DNA of 64,000 nucleotides from Streptococcus mitis (GTDB lineage: Bacteria > Bacillota > Bacilli > Lactobacillales > Streptococcaceae). The notes under the pieces were generated by a model, which saw only the letters and a list, made by a program, of their open reading frames with translations, ran no database searches and was not told the DNA's origin. The translations under genes and the position numbers were made by a program. Positions 60,691-64,000 of the stretch are shown piece by piece. The stretch covers positions 1 through 64,000 of the forward strand of contig NZ_CAMHZD010000011.1 of assembly GCF_946190065.1 (NCBI RefSeq), read 5' to 3'. Numbering within the stretch: position 1 is the first letter of the stretch; every line of letters starts with the position of its first letter.

Positions 60691-60876
60691 TTGCTTATTA
60701 CCTCAACACAAGCAAAAGCGATTCGCCGAAAGCAAGCTGATAAGAAATTGACTGCTAAGCAAGCAGGCGAAGAAATCGGAGTTACACAAGTTACCTATCG
60801 AAAAATTCGAGACGGTGGCGAAGTCAAGCCGAGCATTTACCAAAAAGCCATGGAATGGCTTGCTGAAGATTATTAG
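60691..60876 (+). CDS. Cro-like early regulator, TTG start
   Basis: The 61-aa protein starts at TTG (60691) after AAAGGGAGG. It contains a predicted HTH (LTAKQAGEEIGVTQVTYRKI). It is the first gene to the right of the switch region and divergent from the repressor, the position of Cro or an excisionase. Which of the two is not clear. Confidence 0.8.
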   Translation: MLITSTQAKAIRRKQADKKLTAKQAGEEIGVTQVTYRKIRDGGEVKPSIYQKAMEWLAEDY

Positions 60877-61038
60877 AAAGGAGCATAAGACAGAATCAAG
60901 AATATTTCTGCTTGCTACCTATGGCAGTATCAAGGGTTTGTAGGGGTTTATTCTCTCCTAAATTTTCCCTACCTCAATGATTTACTTTGGTACTGTTTTA
61001 GGTGGCAAGCACTGACAAAAGAAGAAAGGAGCGAACCA

Positions 61039-61641
61039 ATGGAACTGGTTTATATGGACGGTAAGAAAGAACCGTATACGCTGAGCAGTATCGTTGCAGA
61101 GTGTACAGGATTGCAACATCATACAATAACCAAGACGATCCGCAAACATCAAGAAAGGTTTGAACGGTTCGGAAAGGTCGGATTTAAAATCCAAGCTATG
61201 GAAAGTGGCCAGAATACCAAGGACTATATTTTGAATGAGCAACAAGCGACCTTGTTAGTTACATTTTTAAAAAATACCGAGCAAGTGGCCAACTTCAAAA
61301 CAAACCTAGTCAAAGCATTCTTTGAGATGCATGACGAACTTTCTAAACGCTATCTTCAAAGAGAACTGGAAAAACCAAAGCGTAAAAGCTTAACTGAAGC
61401 TATTCAAACATGGGAGAAAGCACCTAAGCATGCCTATAGTAGCCTTACAAACCTACTACTAAAGGGAGCGACTGGGAAAAACAAGACCCAACTCATGAAG
61501 GAGCGAGAAAGTAAGAACGGTATTGATGGCTTGACAAGTGCAGAACTGACAAACTACCAACGTTTGGAAGATATGGCAATAGCTATGATTAATTTGAATA
61601 GGGGATATTCAGAAATTAAGGAATTAATTTTTAAAGTATAG
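61039..61641 (+). CDS. Rha-family phage regulatory protein
   Basis: The 200-aa protein has a Rha (pRha) N-domain with SSIVAECTGLQHHTITKTIRK, DYILNEQQATLLVTFLKN and KAFFEMHDEL, and a C-terminal part with KNKTQLMKERESKNG. Rha-type proteins occur in the early regions of temperate phages and satellites; antirepressor function is possible. The start follows AAAGGAG. Confidence 0.85.
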   Translation: MELVYMDGKKEPYTLSSIVAECTGLQHHTITKTIRKHQERFERFGKVGFKIQAMESGQNTKDYILNEQQATLLVTFLKNTEQVANFKTNLVKAFFEMHDELSKRYLQRELEKPKRKSLTEAIQTWEKAPKHAYSSLTNLLLKGATGKNKTQLMKERESKNGIDGLTSAELTNYQRLEDMAIAMINLNRGYSEIKELIFKV

Positions 61642-61652
61642 GAGTATAGAAA

Positions 61653-61913
61653 ATGGAAAATGAATTTAAGACAGTTACAAATGCCAAAGGGTTAGAAATT
61701 CCTAAGTATCCCAAGGACTTTAAAAAGCTAGTTGAGAAAGACAGACAACTAGCCGAATATCTTTGTATGAACTACGAGAACTTGGACAGTGAAGACCTGG
61801 GCGCATTTCTTGAAACGGTTGAGCAGGGATTCAGTTGGATTCTAGATCTTATCGAAAGTAAAGACTTGCTTTATAAACCAAAGTCAGGTAGTAATCATGC
61901 AAAAAGAAAATAA
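61653..61913 (+). CDS. Phage-type hypothetical protein, 86 aa
   Basis: This acidic protein (MENEFKTVTNAKGLEIP, DSEDLGAFLETVEQGF) begins 11 bp after the Rha-like gene and ends in a basic NHAKRK. It is not recognised. It is part of the early operon by spacing and orientation. Confidence 0.7.
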   Translation: MENEFKTVTNAKGLEIPKYPKDFKKLVEKDRQLAEYLCMNYENLDSEDLGAFLETVEQGFSWILDLIESKDLLYKPKSGSNHAKRK

Positions 61914-62225
61914 AAAAATCACTTGCTCAAATTTTAGACGAGGCGAGCAAGCGACAAGATTAAGGATATAGAAATTTTTTCTATGCTCTGATTATAGCAA
62001 AAAATATCTATTCTATCAAATATCTCAAGAAAAACCGAAGAGCAGGCAAGCAATTAGAAAAGGTTTTGAAAATCAAGTGCTGATAGGGTGATTCTAAGGC
62101 CTTGTTTAGCTGAAAGATGGGTAATTACTCACGAAACACCGCTACAAGCGTTCGCCAACTTGGGGCAATCGCCCAGCGTTTGGAGTGGTGAAACAATCCA
62201 ATATAGGAAAAAGGGAAAACAGACT
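61914..62225. other. 312-bp gap with repeats
   Basis: The gap holds a stem CTTGCTC/GAGCAAG (about 61922-61947), copy 2 of the 29-bp repeat (62041-62069), and a G/C-rich stretch with GGGGC/GCCCA near 62163-62175. No gene is called: the only long frame through here would start at ATT. Confidence 0.6.
62041..62069 (+). repeat. 29-bp direct repeat, copy 2
   Basis: Identical to 58241-58269 over 29 bases; the flanking bases differ on both sides. The two copies are in the same orientation, 3.8 kb apart. Confidence 0.9.
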
Positions 62226-62678
62226 ATGACAGAAACAACATACGATATTATCGCTAAAAGCTTGGATAGAATTAGTATGGAATTACACCAAGCAGACGAA
62301 AACAATGATTTTTTAAGAATAGGACTCTTATCAGGACAATTAAAAGCTATCAAAGAAGATTTACACCGCTTACTTTGGATTGAACTTCCTGAATTGAATG
62401 ACAGCCATAAAATCAAAGCGATCTCTAAAAGAACTACGGGAATCTTTTTCAGCCCTGGTATTTTTGAATTGGATGCTATGCGACAAGCATTCTTTAAACG
62501 CCAAGCCAAGCATTTTTTTGACAATGCAACAGAGCAACAGGCGTATATAGAATATGCTGAAAAGGAGTATTTAGAGGCTACTATAACCTTGAAGGATATT
62601 CTTTTTAACTCTAAAAATGGGACTCGACAAGTAAATAAAGATTGTCTTGTAGAAAAATTTGAAGAGGCAATGCAATGA
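62226..62678 (+). CDS. Hypothetical phage-type protein, 150 aa
   Basis: The start at 62226 (MTETTYDIIAKSLDRISMEL) follows AAGGGA. The protein is mostly helical, with many charged residues, and no known motif was recognised. It overlaps the next small gene by ATGA. Confidence 0.7.
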   Translation: MTETTYDIIAKSLDRISMELHQADENNDFLRIGLLSGQLKAIKEDLHRLLWIELPELNDSHKIKAISKRTTGIFFSPGIFELDAMRQAFFKRQAKHFFDNATEQQAYIEYAEKEYLEATITLKDILFNSKNGTRQVNKDCLVEKFEEAMQ

Positions 62679-62854
62679 CACAATCAGAATTTTACAACCG
62701 AATGACTAAAATCAAGGATAGACATCCGAACCTCTTTCAGTTCATAATTGACTTTTTAGATGATAAAGTAACTCCAGAAGAGGTGTACGACTTTCTGAAG
62801 ATGGAGCACAGCTATCAAGTGAATTATATCAAGAATTACCAAGCGAGGGCATAG
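62675..62854 (+). CDS. Small hypothetical protein, 59 aa
   Basis: The ORF starts MTQSEFYNRMTKIKDRHP and ends NYQARA. It overlaps the preceding stop by ATGA and ends one base before the next start, so it fits an operon. No family was recognised. Confidence 0.7.
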   Translation: MTQSEFYNRMTKIKDRHPNLFQFIIDFLDDKVTPEEVYDFLKMEHSYQVNYIKNYQARA

Positions 62855-62855
62855 C

Positions 62856-63062
62856 ATGAATGAACTAGATTTAAGCAATACACAGGCGCTTATTTTTACC
62901 GTGATATTGGTTGACTTTCTCATGTATCTAAACCACCGAGACCGCAAAAAAAGCGCCCAAATCGAGCGAGAAAGTACACAGACGATAGAAACAATTAGCG
63001 AGGGTTTAAGCCCTGATTATGGGCGATATATTCAGCTTGCAGCGGTTAAGCCATGGGGGTAA
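62856..63062 (+). CDS. Small membrane-associated hypothetical protein, 68 aa
   Basis: It has one hydrophobic stretch (ALIFTVILVDFLMYL) followed by basic residues (NHRDRKKS). It is a likely single-helix phage protein of unknown role. Confidence 0.6.
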   Translation: MNELDLSNTQALIFTVILVDFLMYLNHRDRKKSAQIERESTQTIETISEGLSPDYGRYIQLAAVKPWG

Positions 63063-63066
63063 TAAG

Positions 63067-63339
63067 ATGTTTGAAAAAATGATTGAAGATTTAAAGTCTA
63101 AGATTTTGGAAGCAGTGGAACGGTATTTAAAAAGCCATGAGAAAGTACCTCAAAAAAGATTAGATTTGATCAGCAAGGTGGAACTAAAGGAAGAACTGGG
63201 CATAGGAGATAAAACCTTGATAAAATGGGAAGGTGCAGGACTACCGCAGTATATACCGCCTATTGAAGATACTAGAAAAGCGTATTATAAAATCTCAGAC
63301 GTTTTAAAGTTTTTGGGGGTAGATGATGGCAAAGACTAA
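63067..63339 (+). CDS. Excisionase/MerR-like DNA-binding protein
   Basis: The start at 63067 (MFEKMIEDLKSKILEAV) is used; the frame upstream duplicates the preceding gene. The 90-aa protein has a C-terminal winged-helix-like segment (KEELGIGDKTLIKWEGAGLPQYIPP and RKAYYKISDVLKFLGV) as in phage excisionase and helix-turn-helix DUF771-type proteins. It overlaps the next gene by 14 nt. Confidence 0.75.
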   Translation: MFEKMIEDLKSKILEAVERYLKSHEKVPQKRLDLISKVELKEELGIGDKTLIKWEGAGLPQYIPPIEDTRKAYYKISDVLKFLGVDDGKD

Positions 63340-64000
63340 AATATATTTTTGGTTAAAAGTTGATAAGAAGTTTTTTGATAATCTTTTTATTAAACGACTT
63401 AAAAATATGCCTGGTGGCTACACTATGACAGTGATTTATATCCGTCTTATGTTGGAAAGTTTAGAAGATGATTGTATTTTGTACTATGAGGGGTATTTTG
63501 ATAATTTGGTACAGGAGCTAGCCTTAAAATTGGATGTGTCCGAGGATGATATAAATATGACAGTTGCATATTTTACAAAATGCGGACTGATTCAGATAGA
63601 CGATGATGGCCATGCTACATTATCGCAAGCAAAAGCCATGGTTGAGAGTGAAACAAACTGGGCGAAATATAAGCGAGACCAAAGAAAAAATAGTCAAGAT
63701 ATACCAAAATTGGAGAATGTCCAAAGTAAAGAGACTTTTTCCAACTCATGTCCAACAGAGATAGAGAAAGAGAATGGAGTTAATAGTAAGAGTAATAATT
63801 TATATTTAGATAATATATTGTCGGGAAATCCCGACTTCACTTTTCCTACTTGGCTTGAAGAAACAGGTATAAAAGATTTAGAGAAAACAAAATATAAAGA
63901 ACTTTGGATTCCTATTGTTTATCTGAATCAAGTAGCTAATAAGAGGTATAAGTTTGTTGATAAGACAAAAAGGCTTTTACTAGCACGATTCAAAGAAGGT
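63326..64000 (+). CDS. Phage replisome organiser, N-terminal part (cut by window end)
   Basis: The frame starts MAKTKIYFWLKVDKKFFDN and stays open to the window end (225 codons). It matches the phage replisome-organiser N-domain family: a winged-helix start with FIKRLKNMPGGYTMTVIYIRLML and a later linker, followed by the start of a second domain (PTWLEETGIKDL). Such proteins start replication from an origin in or near their own gene. The real end is outside the window. Confidence 0.88.
   Translation, partial: MAKTKIYFWLKVDKKFFDNLFIKRLKNMPGGYTMTVIYIRLMLESLEDDCILYYEGYFDNLVQELALKLDVSEDDINMTVAYFTKCGLIQIDDDGHATLSQAKAMVESETNWAKYKRDQRKNSQDIPKLENVQSKETFSNSCPTEIEKENGVNSKSNNLYLDNILSGNPDFTFPTWLEETGIKDLEKTKYKELWIPIVYLNQVANKRYKFVDKTKRLLLARFKEG

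Larger units (their letters stand above)
56950..64000. mobile_element. Left part of a prophage or phage satellite
   Basis: The block starts after the thiamine operon and runs off the window. It holds an integrase reading outward, a defence module, a CI-like repressor divergent from early genes, a Rha-like regulator and a replisome organiser. This order is shared by siphoviral prophages and by phage-inducible islands. No structural gene is in view, so the two cannot be separated. The attachment site is expected between 56898 and 57052, but its core cannot be named without the other end. Confidence 0.85.

Noticed and set aside
62088-62225. ATT-start extension of the 150-aa phage-type protein
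   Set aside because: No Shine-Dalgarno; the ATG at 62226 has one and the upstream sequence looks non-coding.

Overview
The window is the origin-proximal part of a low-GC streptococcal chromosome of the mitis group (Streptococcus mitis, oralis or pneumoniae type). The evidence is the gene order (ftsH, hpt, tilS, divIC, mfd, pth, ychF, dnaN, dnaA | parB, htrA, rlmH, comCDE), a ComC-type double-glycine competence pheromone, the alternative sigma factor ComX, cin-boxes before comFA and cbpD, and a choline-binding murein hydrolase. The pheromone is not the common pneumococcal CSP-1, and CbpD seems to have a single SH3b segment, so I lean towards a S. mitis-like strain rather than a typical pneumococcus. 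This is an inference.

Layout. Bases 1-15000 read mostly on the minus strand: tRNA-Glu, comX, the ftsH-hpt-tilS-divIC-rqcP-mfd-pth cluster, ychF, dnaN and dnaA. DnaA boxes flank dnaA (13440-13540 and 14960-15085) and mark oriC. Next come parB and htrA (minus), rlmH, tRNA-Arg, comCDE, tRNA-Glu and tRNA-Asn, a TetR/YhgE divergent pair, a YfhO-like protein, an ABC-F ATPase, trpS, guaB, recF and its S4 partner. A long plus-strand cell-envelope block follows: two M16 peptidase-like proteins, rodZ, pgsA, an ECF transporter module, mreCD and pcsB. Then rpsB-tsf, cysK, yigZ, comFA-comFC, hpf, gdpP-rplI-dnaB, a Veg-like gene, cbpD and a TPP-riboswitch-controlled ABC uptake operon.

From about 56950 to the right end lies a mobile element: the integration and early region of a prophage or phage satellite. 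It has a tyrosine integrase, an Abi_2/AbiF-type HEPN protein with a promoter-driven structured RNA upstream, a DUF4177-like protein, a CI-like repressor, a divergent Cro/excisionase-like protein, a Rha-like regulator, small hypotheticals and a replisome-organiser protein cut by the window end. The other boundary is not in view.

Together the core genes link replication initiation and origin segregation (DnaA boxes, ParB, three parS-like palindromes), competence (ComC/D/E, ComX, ComFA/FC, CbpD, HtrA) and envelope growth (MreCD, RodZ, PcsB, DivIC, FtsH). The most unusual item is the AbiF protein plus its upstream RNA at 58410-59508. It fits the recently recognised class of HEPN RNase toxins paired with structured RNAs and thought to be related to Cas13 ancestry.
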